Source: Pseudomonadota bacterium | GTDB lineage: Bacteria; Pseudomonadota; Gammaproteobacteria; Xanthomonadales; Xanthomonadaceae | Assembly (NCBI GenBank): GCA_018242445.1 | Contig: JAFEBW010000023.1 | Span: 1 to 64,000, forward strand | DNA: 64,000 bases | Direction of reading: 5' to 3' | The notes under the pieces: generated by a model | Told to the model about the DNA's origin: nothing | Databases searched by the model: none | What the model saw: the letters and a program-made list of their open reading frames with translations, nothing else | Position numbers and translations under genes: made by a program | Shown here: positions 50,098-59,600 of the stretch, piece after piece | How positions within the stretch are numbered: position 1 is the first letter of the stretch | Layout: each line of letters starts with the position of its first letter

Positions 50098-50256
50098 TCG
50101 GCCCCTTCCCCCGCAAGCGGGGGTGATGAGGCGCGCTTGCGAACTGCCGGTGGCAGTTCGTGCGCCGAAGAACGCCCGACAGGGCCGGAAGGCTGGGATG
50201 GGGGTGCGCCAGCCCCCACCCCAACCCTCCCCCGCAAGCGGGGGAGGGAGTTTCGA
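50098..50256. repeat. Composite palindromic repeat, copy 6
   Basis: CCCCCGCAAGCGGGGG-type hairpins stand at both ends. Between them lie the palindrome GAACTGCC-GGT-GGCAGTTC and the tract CGAAGAACGCCCGACAGGGC. The same parts, in opposite orientation, make up the element near 54.5 kb. It fills the gap between the M13 terminator and the methyltransferase gene. Confidence 0.7.
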
Positions 50257-50371
50257 TGCAAGCTCTTTCATAACGCGAGCGGCACCAATCATCAGGCGCA
50301 ATCTTGACGCGCCACGCCGATATGCCGACGATGCGGCGCATTGGCCATTCAACGTGGCCGGGCACCCATCC

Positions 50372-51115
50372 ATGAACGATCTGCAAGCATTCTTCGAGGC
50401 CAACGACGGCCGCCTGATCCACAAGTGGATGCACTACTTCGAGGTGTACGACCGCCATTTCGCGCGCTTCCGCGGTACCGACGTGCATGTGCTGGAGTTC
50501 GGCGTCTCGCAGGGCGGCTCGCTGGACATGTGGCGCGACTACTTCGGCCCGCGCTGCCGGATCTTCGGTGCCGACATCAACCCGCACTGCAAGACGCTGG
50601 AAAACGAACACGCGCGCATCTTCATCGGCGACCAGGAGGATCGCGGCTTCCTGCGCTCGCTGGCGCAGCAGATCCCGCGCGTGGACATCCTGATCGACGA
50701 CGGCGGCCACACCATGCGCCAGCAGATCGCCACCTTCGAGGAGCTGTTCGGCCACGTCAGTCCGAACGGCGTGTACCTGTGCGAAGACATCCATACGTCG
50801 TACTGGAAGCGCTGGGGCGGCGGGCATCGCCGGCGCGGCAGCTTCGTCGAGTACGCCAAGGGCTTCATCGACCGCATCCATGCCTGGCATTCGGAATCGC
50901 CGACGCTGGCCGTGGACGACTTCACCCGTTCGGCGCACTCGCTGCACTGGTACGACAGCATCCTCGTCATCGAAAAACGCCCGATGACCGCGCCCGAGCA
51001 CCGCAAGACCGGCGCCGCCAGCATCCCCGACTACCAGCCGCCGAGCTGGCGCGCATCCACGCGCCTGACATCGCGCCTGCGTCGCGCCATCGGCATGGAT
51101 GAACCAGCGCGCTGA
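50372..51115 (+). CDS. Class I SAM-dependent methyltransferase-like protein (CmcI/MycE-type)
   Basis: A 247-residue protein with a Rossmann methyltransferase core. VLEFGVSQGGSLDMW is motif I, IFGADINP motif II, and DILIDDGGHTMRQQIATFEELF resembles the metal-binding IDDGxH motif of cephalosporin-hydroxylase/macrocin-O-methyltransferase-like enzymes. GVYLCEDIHTSYW follows. This group methylates sugars or secondary metabolites; the substrate here is unknown, and no biosynthetic genes are adjacent. ATG 50372 begins MNDLQAFFEAND. It stands alone between two M13 genes. Confidence 0.75.
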   Translation: MNDLQAFFEANDGRLIHKWMHYFEVYDRHFARFRGTDVHVLEFGVSQGGSLDMWRDYFGPRCRIFGADINPHCKTLENEHARIFIGDQEDRGFLRSLAQQIPRVDILIDDGGHTMRQQIATFEELFGHVSPNGVYLCEDIHTSYWKRWGGGHRRRGSFVEYAKGFIDRIHAWHSESPTLAVDDFTRSAHSLHWYDSILVIEKRPMTAPEHRKTGAASIPDYQPPSWRASTRLTSRLRRAIGMDEPAR

Positions 51116-51225
51116 AGCGGCTGGCTCCGGCACGCATCCCGATCATCCTGAATCCCGGCTTGCGCACACGGCGGGCGCTTGGGCTCGCCTTGCTAAACTA
51201 GCGCATTCACCCAAGGAGACCCTCG

Positions 51226-53241
51226 ATGATCCGTGCGCGCCACGCCTTGCTGCTCGCCCCGATGCTGTTGTTGGTTCCTGCGGCTCCCAGCGCCATCGCC
51301 AAGGCGAAACCCAAGGCACGCAAGGCCCCTGCCGCGCACATCGCCGCCGTCGCGCCGGCCTGCACGGACTACTACGACTACGCCAACGCGGCGTGGCTGA
51401 AGGCCAATCCCGCGCCGGAAGCAGGCGCGATCTCCGCGCTCGGCATCCTGCGCGCCAAGGCGCGCGACGACGAGCGCACGTTGCTCGACAGTCTGTCGCA
51501 CAGTGCGACGGATGATTCCGGGCGCGCGCTGGGCACGCTGTGGAGCGAGGGCATGAACACCGCCGCGGTGGATGCCGCCGGTGTGACGCCGCTGCAAGCG
51601 ACCTTCGCGCGCATCGCCGCGATCCGCAAGAACAAGGATCTGCCCGCTGCCATCGCCGATCTGCATGCGGCCGGCATCCCGGTGCTGTTCCGCATCGCCG
51701 CCGATGGCGACGCGCGAGATCCCGACCTGCGCATCGCTTACCTGAGTCAAGGCGGCCTGGGCCTGCCCGACCCGGCGTTCTACACCCGCACCGACGCGGA
51801 AACCCGCGACGTGCTTGGCCGCTACCGCACCTATGTGCAGGCCATCCTGCAAGCGACGGGCACGCCGGCCGACCAGGTGTCGGTGCAGTCGGGCTGGGTG
51901 ATTTCGATGGAGATGGAACTCGCGCAGCACTCGCAGGGGCTGGCGCAGCAGAACGATCCAGGCAATTCCTATCGTTCGTTGTCGGCGGCCGATCTGCAGA
52001 AGGCCTATCCGCATTTCGAACTGGCGAAGTTCCTGAAGGCGCAAGGCGTGAAGGATGCTCCGGTTTCCCTTTCGCAGACCGATTTCTTCGACGCCGCCGA
52101 CGGCATGCTCGCCAACACTCCCGTCGAACAGTGGCAGGCCTACCTGCGCTTCCATGCCGCCAGCGCGATGGCGCCCTACCTGTCGGCGCCGCTGCGCGAT
52201 GCGCACTTCCAGATGTACGACCGCCTGCTCGCCGGTCTGGCGCAAGCCGGCGACCGCGCGCAGCAGGTGCAATACGCCATCGACCATGCCTTGCCCGCGC
52301 AGATGGGCCACGCCTTCGCGCAGCGCTATCTCACCCCGGCGACGAAGCAGGCCGCGACGGCGGTGGCCGACGCCATGCGCGATGCCATGAAGAAGGCGAT
52401 CGCGGGCAACCCGTGGATGGACGACGCCACCCGCGCTGCCGCGCAGTCCAAGCTCGACAAGCTGCGCATCGAGATCGGCGAACCCGCGCAGGCGCCCACC
52501 GTCACCGGCCTCAAGCTCGGCCAGGGTTATGGCGCCGACATGCTGGCGGTGGCCGGATGGCAGCACCGGCAGGAGATGGCGACGATCGGCCAGCGCTCCA
52601 CCGATCGTCCGTGGCGGGTTCCGCCGCAGGTGCCCGACATCTCCTACAGCCTGCTGGGCAACCGCCTCATCGTCACCGCCGCCATCCTGCGCGCGCCGGT
52701 GTTCGACGACGGCATGAATGCGGCCCGTCGCTTCGGCGCGCTGGGCACGCTGATCGGCCACCAGTTGCACAACGCCATCGCCGGCAAGGGCCGCTCGGTG
52801 GATGCCACGGGGCAACTGCGCGATTGGTGGTCGCCGCAGGCGACCAGCGCCTTCGAGCAGCGCACATCGCCGATCATCGCCCAGTACGACGCCTACACGG
52901 TGGATGCCGCAAAACGCGTCGATGGCTCGCGCACGCGCGACGAAAACCTCGCCGACCTCGGCGGGCTGGAACTGGCACTGCAGGCCTTCACGGCGAGCCA
53001 ACCGTCGGGCAAGGCTGCGACCACCGCCGAGGATCGCGATTTCTTCGACGCCTACGCCGGCCTGTGGGCGCGCAGCACCGCATCGGAAGTTGCCGCCGCA
53101 TGGGCCGCTTCGGCGGTGCAGGCGCCGGCGAAGTACCGGGTGAACGGCGTGCTGGCCAACACGGCGGAATTCGCCAGGACCCACGCCTGCAAGGCCGGGG
53201 AGCCGATGGCGATCAAGGCCGGCGTGACGATCTGGCGTTGA
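51226..53241 (+). CDS. M13 peptidase homologue lacking the zinc motif (pseudo-enzyme)
   Basis: A 671-residue exported protein aligned along its whole length with the M13 peptidase upstream, sharing LSQGGLGLPD, WQAYLRF and the final CKAGEPMAIKAGVTIW. The zinc motif HExxH is replaced by HQLHN (residues 512-516): catalytic Glu becomes Gln and the second His ligand becomes Asn. The third-ligand region DENLADLGG keeps Glu573 and Asp577. The NAYYNP motif is replaced by ISYSLLGN. Peptidase activity should be lost while the fold persists, so a binding or regulatory role is possible. The ribosome site AAGGAG precedes the ATG. Confidence 0.88.
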   Translation: MIRARHALLLAPMLLLVPAAPSAIAKAKPKARKAPAAHIAAVAPACTDYYDYANAAWLKANPAPEAGAISALGILRAKARDDERTLLDSLSHSATDDSGRALGTLWSEGMNTAAVDAAGVTPLQATFARIAAIRKNKDLPAAIADLHAAGIPVLFRIAADGDARDPDLRIAYLSQGGLGLPDPAFYTRTDAETRDVLGRYRTYVQAILQATGTPADQVSVQSGWVISMEMELAQHSQGLAQQNDPGNSYRSLSAADLQKAYPHFELAKFLKAQGVKDAPVSLSQTDFFDAADGMLANTPVEQWQAYLRFHAASAMAPYLSAPLRDAHFQMYDRLLAGLAQAGDRAQQVQYAIDHALPAQMGHAFAQRYLTPATKQAATAVADAMRDAMKKAIAGNPWMDDATRAAAQSKLDKLRIEIGEPAQAPTVTGLKLGQGYGADMLAVAGWQHRQEMATIGQRSTDRPWRVPPQVPDISYSLLGNRLIVTAAILRAPVFDDGMNAARRFGALGTLIGHQLHNAIAGKGRSVDATGQLRDWWSPQATSAFEQRTSPIIAQYDAYTVDAAKRVDGSRTRDENLADLGGLELALQAFTASQPSGKAATTAEDRDFFDAYAGLWARSTASEVAAAWAASAVQAPAKYRVNGVLANTAEFARTHACKAGEPMAIKAGVTIWR

Positions 53242-53315
53242 GCCGGATCAAGTCGTGAGCCATTCGTCCGCGATGATTGCGCAGACGCTTCGCTAATTTG
53301 CCGAAGCGTTGCGCT

Positions 53316-53978
53316 TCAGATCTTGAAGCTGCGCCCGCGCTTGCGGAACGGCGGCTGCCCGCGCCAGTAGCGGATCACCAACCAGCCGAACAACATGCCG
53401 CCCAGATGCGCGAAATGGGCGATGTTGCCGCCGATGCCGGTCACGCCCATCAGCAGCTCCAGCGCGCCGTAACCGATCACCAGCGTGCGCGCGCTCATTG
53501 GGATCGGCGGAAACAGCAGCATCACCCGCTGCCGCGGGAACAGCATGCCGTAAGCCAGCAACAGGCCGAACACGCCGCCCGAAGCGCCCAGCACCGGGCT
53601 GGAGATATCCATCAGCGCCGCCCAGCCGAGGTAGGTCAGGCCGGCACCGACCACGCAGATCAGGTAATAGGTGAGGAAACGCTGCGTGCCCCAGGTGTAT
53701 TCCAGCGGCGCGCCGAACATCAGCAGCGCGAACATGTTGAAGAAGATGTGCGCCAGCCCGCCGTGCAGGAAGCCGTAGGTGAGCAACTGCCACGGCATGA
53801 AGCCCACACCGGATGGCAGCGCATCCAGGCCGAACGCGGCGGGGTTCATCCCGAGCGGCCACAGATAGAAAGCCGTGAAGAATCCCGTACCCGCAGGATC
53901 GATCAACTGCTGCAACAGGAACAGGCCGCCATTGAGCCACAGCAGGATCTGGATGCCTTTCGGCAAGTGGTTGAACAT
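53316..53978 (-). CDS. Rhomboid family intramembrane serine protease
   Basis: A 220-residue rhomboid with six predicted membrane helices. The L1 loop WQLLTYGFLHGGLAHIFFNMFAL is conserved, the catalytic Ser133 is in GASGGVFG, and His191 is in AHFAHLGG. It cleaves membrane proteins inside the bilayer; the substrate is unknown. ATG 53978 begins MFNHLPKGIQ; the frame runs 18 codons further without support. It converges with the M13 pseudo-peptidase gene. Confidence 0.92.
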   Translation of the reverse strand: MFNHLPKGIQILLWLNGGLFLLQQLIDPAGTGFFTAFYLWPLGMNPAAFGLDALPSGVGFMPWQLLTYGFLHGGLAHIFFNMFALLMFGAPLEYTWGTQRFLTYYLICVVGAGLTYLGWAALMDISSPVLGASGGVFGLLLAYGMLFPRQRVMLLFPPIPMSARTLVIGYGALELLMGVTGIGGNIAHFAHLGGMLFGWLVIRYWRGQPPFRKRGRSFKI

Positions 53979-54062
53979 GCGCACTCCGCACCAGCGAAGC
54001 CGCCATGATACCGGTACCGCGTCGCATTTCATTGCAGCGCAACGACGAATTCCGGCGATGAT

Positions 54063-54476
54063 TCAGCCTCGTGGCGGCGCCCACAGCATGGCATCGAGGT
54101 CGGCCTCGGCCCGCCGCAGGCCGCGCACCCGCCCGTTCTCGACCGCTACGCCCTCGGCCCGCAGGCGTTGCATCTGTTCGCGATGGCCGGGCGAATCCGG
54201 CGGCAAGGCGATGCGCCCGTCGCTGCGCAGCACGCGGTGCCAAGGCAGGTTCGGGTCGTCGCTGTTCGACAGGATCCTCGCCACCAGCCGCGCCCGTCCG
54301 GGCAGCCCGGCGCGGCGCGCGACCACGCCGTAGCCGGCGACGCTGCCGGCGGGGATCGCACGGATCGCCGCGAGGATGAACGCTTGGGCCGCCGTGCCAG
54401 TGATGGTTCTTCGTTTGGCGTCCTGCGCTCGCGTGAATGTGACCGAAGTTTCTGCCCGCCGCGCATCACTCTGCAA
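54063..54476 (-). CDS. Alkyltransferase-like protein (ATL, MGMT-like)
   Basis: A roughly 137-residue protein of the MGMT C-terminal fold: AFILAAIRAIPAGSVAGYGVVARRAGLPGRARLVARIL, then DPNLPWHRVLRSDGRIAL. The active-site PCHRV of methylguanine methyltransferases is PWHRV, the hallmark of ATL proteins such as E. coli YbaZ. These bind O6-alkylguanine and recruit nucleotide excision repair rather than reverting the damage. The start is uncertain: TTG 54476 is the first usable start downstream of a palindromic repeat, and the conserved part begins about 20 residues later. Confidence 0.8.
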   Translation of the reverse strand: MQSDARRAETSVTFTRAQDAKRRTITGTAAQAFILAAIRAIPAGSVAGYGVVARRAGLPGRARLVARILSNSDDPNLPWHRVLRSDGRIALPPDSPGHREQMQRLRAEGVAVENGRVRGLRRAEADLDAMLWAPPRG

Positions 54477-54482
54477 TCGACT

Positions 54483-54650
54483 CCTTCCCCCGCTTGCGGG
54501 GGCAGGCTGGGATGGGGGCTGATTTTCGCGGTGCTTCCCCCCACCCCAACCATCCAGCCCCACCGAGCGTTCTTCGGCGCGCGAACTGCCACCGGCAGTT
54601 CGCAAACGCGCCTCATCACCGCCCGCAAGCGGGGGAGGGAGTTTTTTGCA
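54483..54650. repeat. Composite palindromic repeat, copy 7 (inverted relative to copy 6)
   Basis: CCCCCGC/GCGGGGG hairpins bound a block with the palindrome GAACTGCC-ACC-GGCAGTTC and GAGCGTTCTTCGGCGCGCG. Read on the minus strand it matches the composite element at 50098-50256. It separates the ATL gene from the accessory block on its right. Confidence 0.7.
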
Positions 54651-54755
54651 GATCCTTTCATTCTCCGGGGTGGTGCCAGTCACTTTCATCGTTCGCGGCA
54701 TTGGTCTGGTCGCAGGCATGGCGTTAGCATAAGCCAGACCACCCACGGGGCCGAC

Positions 54756-55163
54756 ATGCTCACCTTCGAATCCATCCGCGGCCACCTGCTCGCGCGCTAT
54801 CCCATCACCACCAGCGAGCCCTACCTCGTGTGCGTGCGGCTGTCGTTGAACGAGGGCCGCCGCCACCAGAGCATCTACCTGACCGAACTGGAGCACGAGG
54901 ACGGCCGCCGCTTCCTGCGCGTGAGCACGGTGCTGGGCCCGACCACCGGCGTGGATCTGCGCCGCGCGCTGGCCTTCAACTGGGAAAGCCCGATGGGCTA
55001 CCTCGCGATCAGCCCGCTCGACGGCGTGCCCTACCTGCAACTATGCGAGAACCGCCCCTACGAGGGCCTGGATGCCGCGGAAATCGACCGCCTCGTGCTG
55101 GAGATCGGCGGCGTGGGCGACCGCATCGAGCACCGCCTCACCGCGGGCGGCGACCTGATGTAG
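54756..55163 (+). CDS. Conserved-looking hypothetical protein (135 aa)
   Basis: A 135-residue soluble protein beginning MLTFESIRGHLLARYP. The pattern HLLARYP, LTELEHEDGRRFLRVSTVLGP, FNWESPMGYLAI, LQLCENRPYEGLDAAEIDRLV and IGGVGDRIEHRL suggests an alpha/beta fold. It somewhat resembles YbjN or type III chaperone-like proteins, but I cannot assign it. It starts about 100 bases after the repeat and ends 94 bases before the SIR2/TIR gene on the same strand, so it may be part of that unit or an unrelated neighbour. Confidence 0.7.
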   Translation: MLTFESIRGHLLARYPITTSEPYLVCVRLSLNEGRRHQSIYLTELEHEDGRRFLRVSTVLGPTTGVDLRRALAFNWESPMGYLAISPLDGVPYLQLCENRPYEGLDAAEIDRLVLEIGGVGDRIEHRLTAGGDLM

Positions 55164-55257
55164 CCGCACTCGAAATTACCAGCCCGCCATCGGGCGGCGT
55201 TACACTCGCCGGCCTGAGTTTGTGCGACGTCGATTTTCCTGGGGAAGGATGCGCACG

Positions 55258-56646
55258 ATGACGCAAACGGCTGCCACGGCACTGCTCCGGGATTTCGACG
55301 ACGACGCCTGGGACGACCTGCTCAACTACATCGAGGAGCGTCGGGTCATCCCGATCATCGGGCCGGATTTGCTGCGCGTGCAAACCGACCGCGGCCTGCG
55401 CCCGCTGTACGAATGGCTGGCCGAGCGGCTGGCCGCCAAGCTCGGCGTGGACGCGACCGCGCTGCCGCAACCGCTCACCCTCAACGACGTGATGTGCTCC
55501 TACCTCGGCCAGCGCGGCCGCCGCGAGGAGGCCTACACGCGGCTGCGCTCGATCATGCGCGAGGTGGATTTCGAACCGCCGCAGGCGCTGCTGCAACTGG
55601 CGCAGATCGCCGACTTCGACCTGTTCGTCACCACCACCTTCGACCCGCTGCTGGAAAAAGCCGTCAACCGCGAGCGGTACGGCGGGCAGCCGTCCACGGA
55701 GGTCATCGCCTACGCGCCCAACCGCGTCGCCGACCTGCCATGCGAACGCGGGCAGTTGCAGCGCACCGTGGTCTATCACCTGCTCGGGCGGCTCTCGGCC
55801 TCGCCGACCTACGTGCTGTCCGACGAGGACATGCTCGAGTTCATCTGCGCCTTGCAGTCCGAGCACCTCACCCCGGAAAAACTTTTCCACGAACTCGAAC
55901 ACAACCACCTGCTGCTGATCGGCAGCGATTTCTCCAACTGGCTGGCGCGATTGTTCCTGCGCATGGCCAAGCGCCAGCGCCTGTCCGATCCGCGCGAAGT
56001 CACCGAAGTATTGGCCGACGATCACACCCTGCAGGACGGTCGCCTCGTCGCCTTCCTGCAACAGGTCAGCGTGCGCACCCGCGTGTACGGCGGCGCCGAG
56101 GCCTTCGTGGCCGAATTGCACGCGCGCTGGATGCAGCGGCAGCGCCCGTCGCAACCGGGCAGCGGCAGCAATCAGGCGCCGCAGCGCTTCCTGCCGCCCG
56201 CCCGCGAGATGCCGGCCAACGCGGTGTTCATCAGCTACGCGCGCGAGGATCTGCCGGCGGTGCAGAAGCTCAAGGCCGCGCTGGACGCGGCCGGCATCGT
56301 CACCTGGTTCGACATGGACCGGCTCGAAGGCGGCGACGATTACGACCACAAGATCCGCGCCAACATCGCCCGTTGCAGCTATTTCCTGCCGGTGATCTCG
56401 GCGACCACCCAGCGCCGCCACGAAGCCTATTTCCGCCGCGAATGGAGCTACGCGGTCGATCGCGCCCGCAACATCGCCGAGGGCGCGGTGTTCATCCTGC
56501 CGACCTGCATCGACGACACCCCGGAAATGCAGGCGCTGGTGCCGGACGTGTTCCGCGCCCTGCACTTCTCGCGCCTGCCCGGCGGCGAGCCGTCGCCGGA
56601 GTTCATCCGTCGCCTGCAGGACCTGTTCAGCGGGAGTAAGGCATGA
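55258..56646 (+). CDS. SIR2-like / TIR domain fusion protein
   Basis: A 462-residue cytosolic protein with two NAD-linked folds. Residues about 15-300 resemble a SIR2-like domain: VIPIIGPDLL (around 30-38, like the GAGxS loop), FVTTTFDPLLEKAV (123-136, like TTNxD) and VVYHLLGRL (H174). Residues 322-462 are a TIR domain: AVFISYAREDLPAVQKLKAAL, GIVTWFDMDRLEGGDDYDHKI, and YFRREWSYAV with Glu395 at the expected NADase position. ATG 55258 has a GGGGAAGG ribosome site 9 bases upstream; ATG 55249 is possible. Its stop overlaps the next gene by four bases (ATGA). It is probably an immune effector or sensor. Confidence 0.75.
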   Translation: MTQTAATALLRDFDDDAWDDLLNYIEERRVIPIIGPDLLRVQTDRGLRPLYEWLAERLAAKLGVDATALPQPLTLNDVMCSYLGQRGRREEAYTRLRSIMREVDFEPPQALLQLAQIADFDLFVTTTFDPLLEKAVNRERYGGQPSTEVIAYAPNRVADLPCERGQLQRTVVYHLLGRLSASPTYVLSDEDMLEFICALQSEHLTPEKLFHELEHNHLLLIGSDFSNWLARLFLRMAKRQRLSDPREVTEVLADDHTLQDGRLVAFLQQVSVRTRVYGGAEAFVAELHARWMQRQRPSQPGSGSNQAPQRFLPPAREMPANAVFISYAREDLPAVQKLKAALDAAGIVTWFDMDRLEGGDDYDHKIRANIARCSYFLPVISATTQRRHEAYFRREWSYAVDRARNIAEGAVFILPTCIDDTPEMQALVPDVFRALHFSRLPGGEPSPEFIRRLQDLFSGSKA

Positions 56647-59600
56647 ACGACGCCGGCATGAACGACAGCAAGCATCAAACTCGCGCCGCCGATGCCGTCG
56701 CCATCGACCCGCAGAACCCGTGGCTGGGGCTGTTCTCGTATTCGGAGGAATCGCGCGCCTATTTCCACGGCCGCGACGAGGAAGCCGCCGAGCTGTGCCG
56801 GCGCGTGCAGCGCAAATTGCTCACCGTGCTGTTCGGCCAGTCGGGCCTCGGCAAAACCTCGCTGCTGCGCGCCGGCGTGGTGCCGCGCCTGCGCGCGGAG
56901 GGCTACTGCCCGGTGTACGTGCGCATCGACTACGCGCCCGACTCGCCCGCGCCTTCCGAGCAGATCAAGCAGGCGATCTTCCGCGCCAGCGCCGAGGTCG
57001 GCGCGTGGTCGCGCCCCGGCAGCGCGGTCGAGGGCGAATCGCTGTGGGAGTTCCTGCACCACCGCGGCGACCTGCTGCGCGACGCCGGCGGCCACACCCT
57101 GATGCCGTTGCTGATCTTCGACCAGTTCGAGGAGATCTTCACCCTCGGCCAGGCCGACGACGCCGGCCGCCAGCGCGCGCGGCAGTTCCTCGAAGACCTC
57201 GCCGACCTCGTCGAGAACCGCCCGCCGGCGGCACTGGAAGCGCGCATCGAGGACGACGACGCGGCCGCCGAGGATTTCGATTTCGCCCGCGCCGACTACC
57301 GCGTGCTGATCGCGCTGCGCGAGGACTACCTCGCGCATCTGGAAAGCGCGAAGGCGATCATGCCCTCGATCACCCAGAACCGCATGCGGCTGGCGCGCAT
57401 GACCGGCGCGCAGGCCTTGACCGCGGTGCGCAAGCCCGGCGGGAAGCTGGTCTCGCAGGAGATCGCCGAGGCCATCGTGCGCTTCGTCGCCGGCGGCTCG
57501 GAGCTGGCCAACGCCGAAGTCGAGCCGTCCCTGCTCAGCCTCGTGTGCCGCGAACTCAACACCGTGCGGCAGTCGCAACACCGCACGGAAATCTCCGCCG
57601 ACCTGCTGGCCGGTTCGCGCGACAGCATTCTCAGCGAATTCTACGAGCGCGCGCTCGCCGACCAGCCCGCCGGCGTGCGCCGCGTGGTCGAGGATCTGCT
57701 GCTCACCGAATCGGGCTACCGCGAGAGCGTGGGCGAGGAGCGCGTGCTCAAGGCGCTGGCCGAGGCGGATGCACCGGCCGCTGCGCTGCCGACCCTCGTC
57801 AACCGCCGCCTGCTGCGCATCGAGGAACGCCTCGACATGCGCCGCGTCGAGCTCACCCACGACGTGCTGTGCGGCGTGGTGCTCGCCAGCCGCAACCTGC
57901 GCCACGAGCGCGAGGCGCGCGATGCCGCCGAGCACCAGCTTGCGCAGCAGCGCGAGCGCGAGGCCGCCACCCGCCGCGCGCTGGTGCGCGCGCGCCAGAT
58001 CGCTGCCGTATGCGCGGTGCTGATGCTGGTGGCCGTCGCCGGCGCGATCTTCGGCTGGATCAACCTGCAACGCGCGCGCGATGCCGAGGCGATGGCGCAG
58101 AAGTCGCGCGGCGATGCCGAGAAGATGGTCAGTTACCTGATCGACGATCTGTACGCGGAACTGGAACCGACCGGGCGACTGGAAACCCTCGGCAAGCTCG
58201 CGCACATGACGGTCGCCTATTACGACGGCCTGCCGCCGGAACTGGTCACCCCGAAAACGCAGTTGTACCGCGCGATGGCGCTGACCCGCGAAGGCGCGGC
58301 GCTGATCGAAAGCGGCCAGACCGATGCCGGATTCAAATTGCTGGAACAGGCACAGGCGGTGTTCGAAAAACTGCAAGCAGCGGGCGACCGCAGCGATGCC
58401 GTCACCTTCGGCCTGGCGCTGTCGCTCCAAAAGCGGGGCCGCACCTACCTGTTCGGTGGTCGCGGTACGCCGCAGCAACTCACCCGCGCCACCGACCTGC
58501 TGCGCCCGCTGGTGTACAAGCCGAACGGCCCGCGCGCGGCCAAGCTGGTCTATGCCGATGCGCTGAATTTCCTCAGCCACTCGCAACCTTATGCGCAGGG
58601 CGTGAAGACCTGCGACGAGGCGCGCAAGCTGATGGCCGGCATCGGCGCCATGGACATGAGTGATCTCGATGCGGCGGCCTCGTATGCCGACATCGCCGAC
58701 TCCGAGTCGCGCTTTCTGATGCAATTGAATCGCCTCGACGAGGCGCAGCAGCTCGAACAGCAGGTGTATGCCATGACCGAACAGGTGCTCACGCGCCGCC
58801 CCGGCGACCTGCACTCGATGTGGAACCGCGACTTCGCCGCCGACCAACTGGCGCGTATCGCCGTGCGTCGCCACGACGACGCCACCGCCATGGAGTACGC
58901 GCGCAAGACGGTGCAGATCGGCGAGGATGTCGTGCGCTTCAATCCCTCCGACCTGCAAGGCTGGGGCTTCTGGCACACCGGCCTGCGGATCGTGGCCGAG
59001 CAGCAGTTCGACCAGGGCCAGATCGGCCAGGCCATCGCGACCTTGCACAGCTTGTTCGCGCTGGCGCAGGACAAACGCCTGCCATCGCCTTTGGGCATCA
59101 TCGCGTGGTACCAGTGGATTCCGCTGTACAACTGGCAAGCCGCCATGGGCGACGACGCCGGCGCCGCGCAGTCGGTCAAGCGCTATGTCCGCGATGTCGG
59201 GCTGATGGTCGCGACGTTGGCACCCGACGATACGCGTCGGCAACTGCTGGCCGACCCATATACCTTGGCGATCGCCACTGTGCAATTGCGCGAGGGTGCC
59301 GATCAGGCAGCCTTGGCATCGGCTACCGCCGCCATCGCCCACACCGACACGATCGTCATCCCTGCCAGCGCCTTCAACGCCATGACCATGCGCAACAACA
59401 TCCTGCACGGCATGTTGTTCGTCGCCGCGCAGGCGCAGTTGCGGTTGGGTCACCCCGCGCAGGCCGAAGCCTTGGCGCGGCGCTGGCTGGTCATTCCGGA
59501 CGATACTCGCAACATTACCGACGACCGCTTGCTCAACCGATCGTTCGCGCAGGCGATCCTCGCCCATGCCCTCGCGCTGCAAAACCATGCGGACGAAGCG

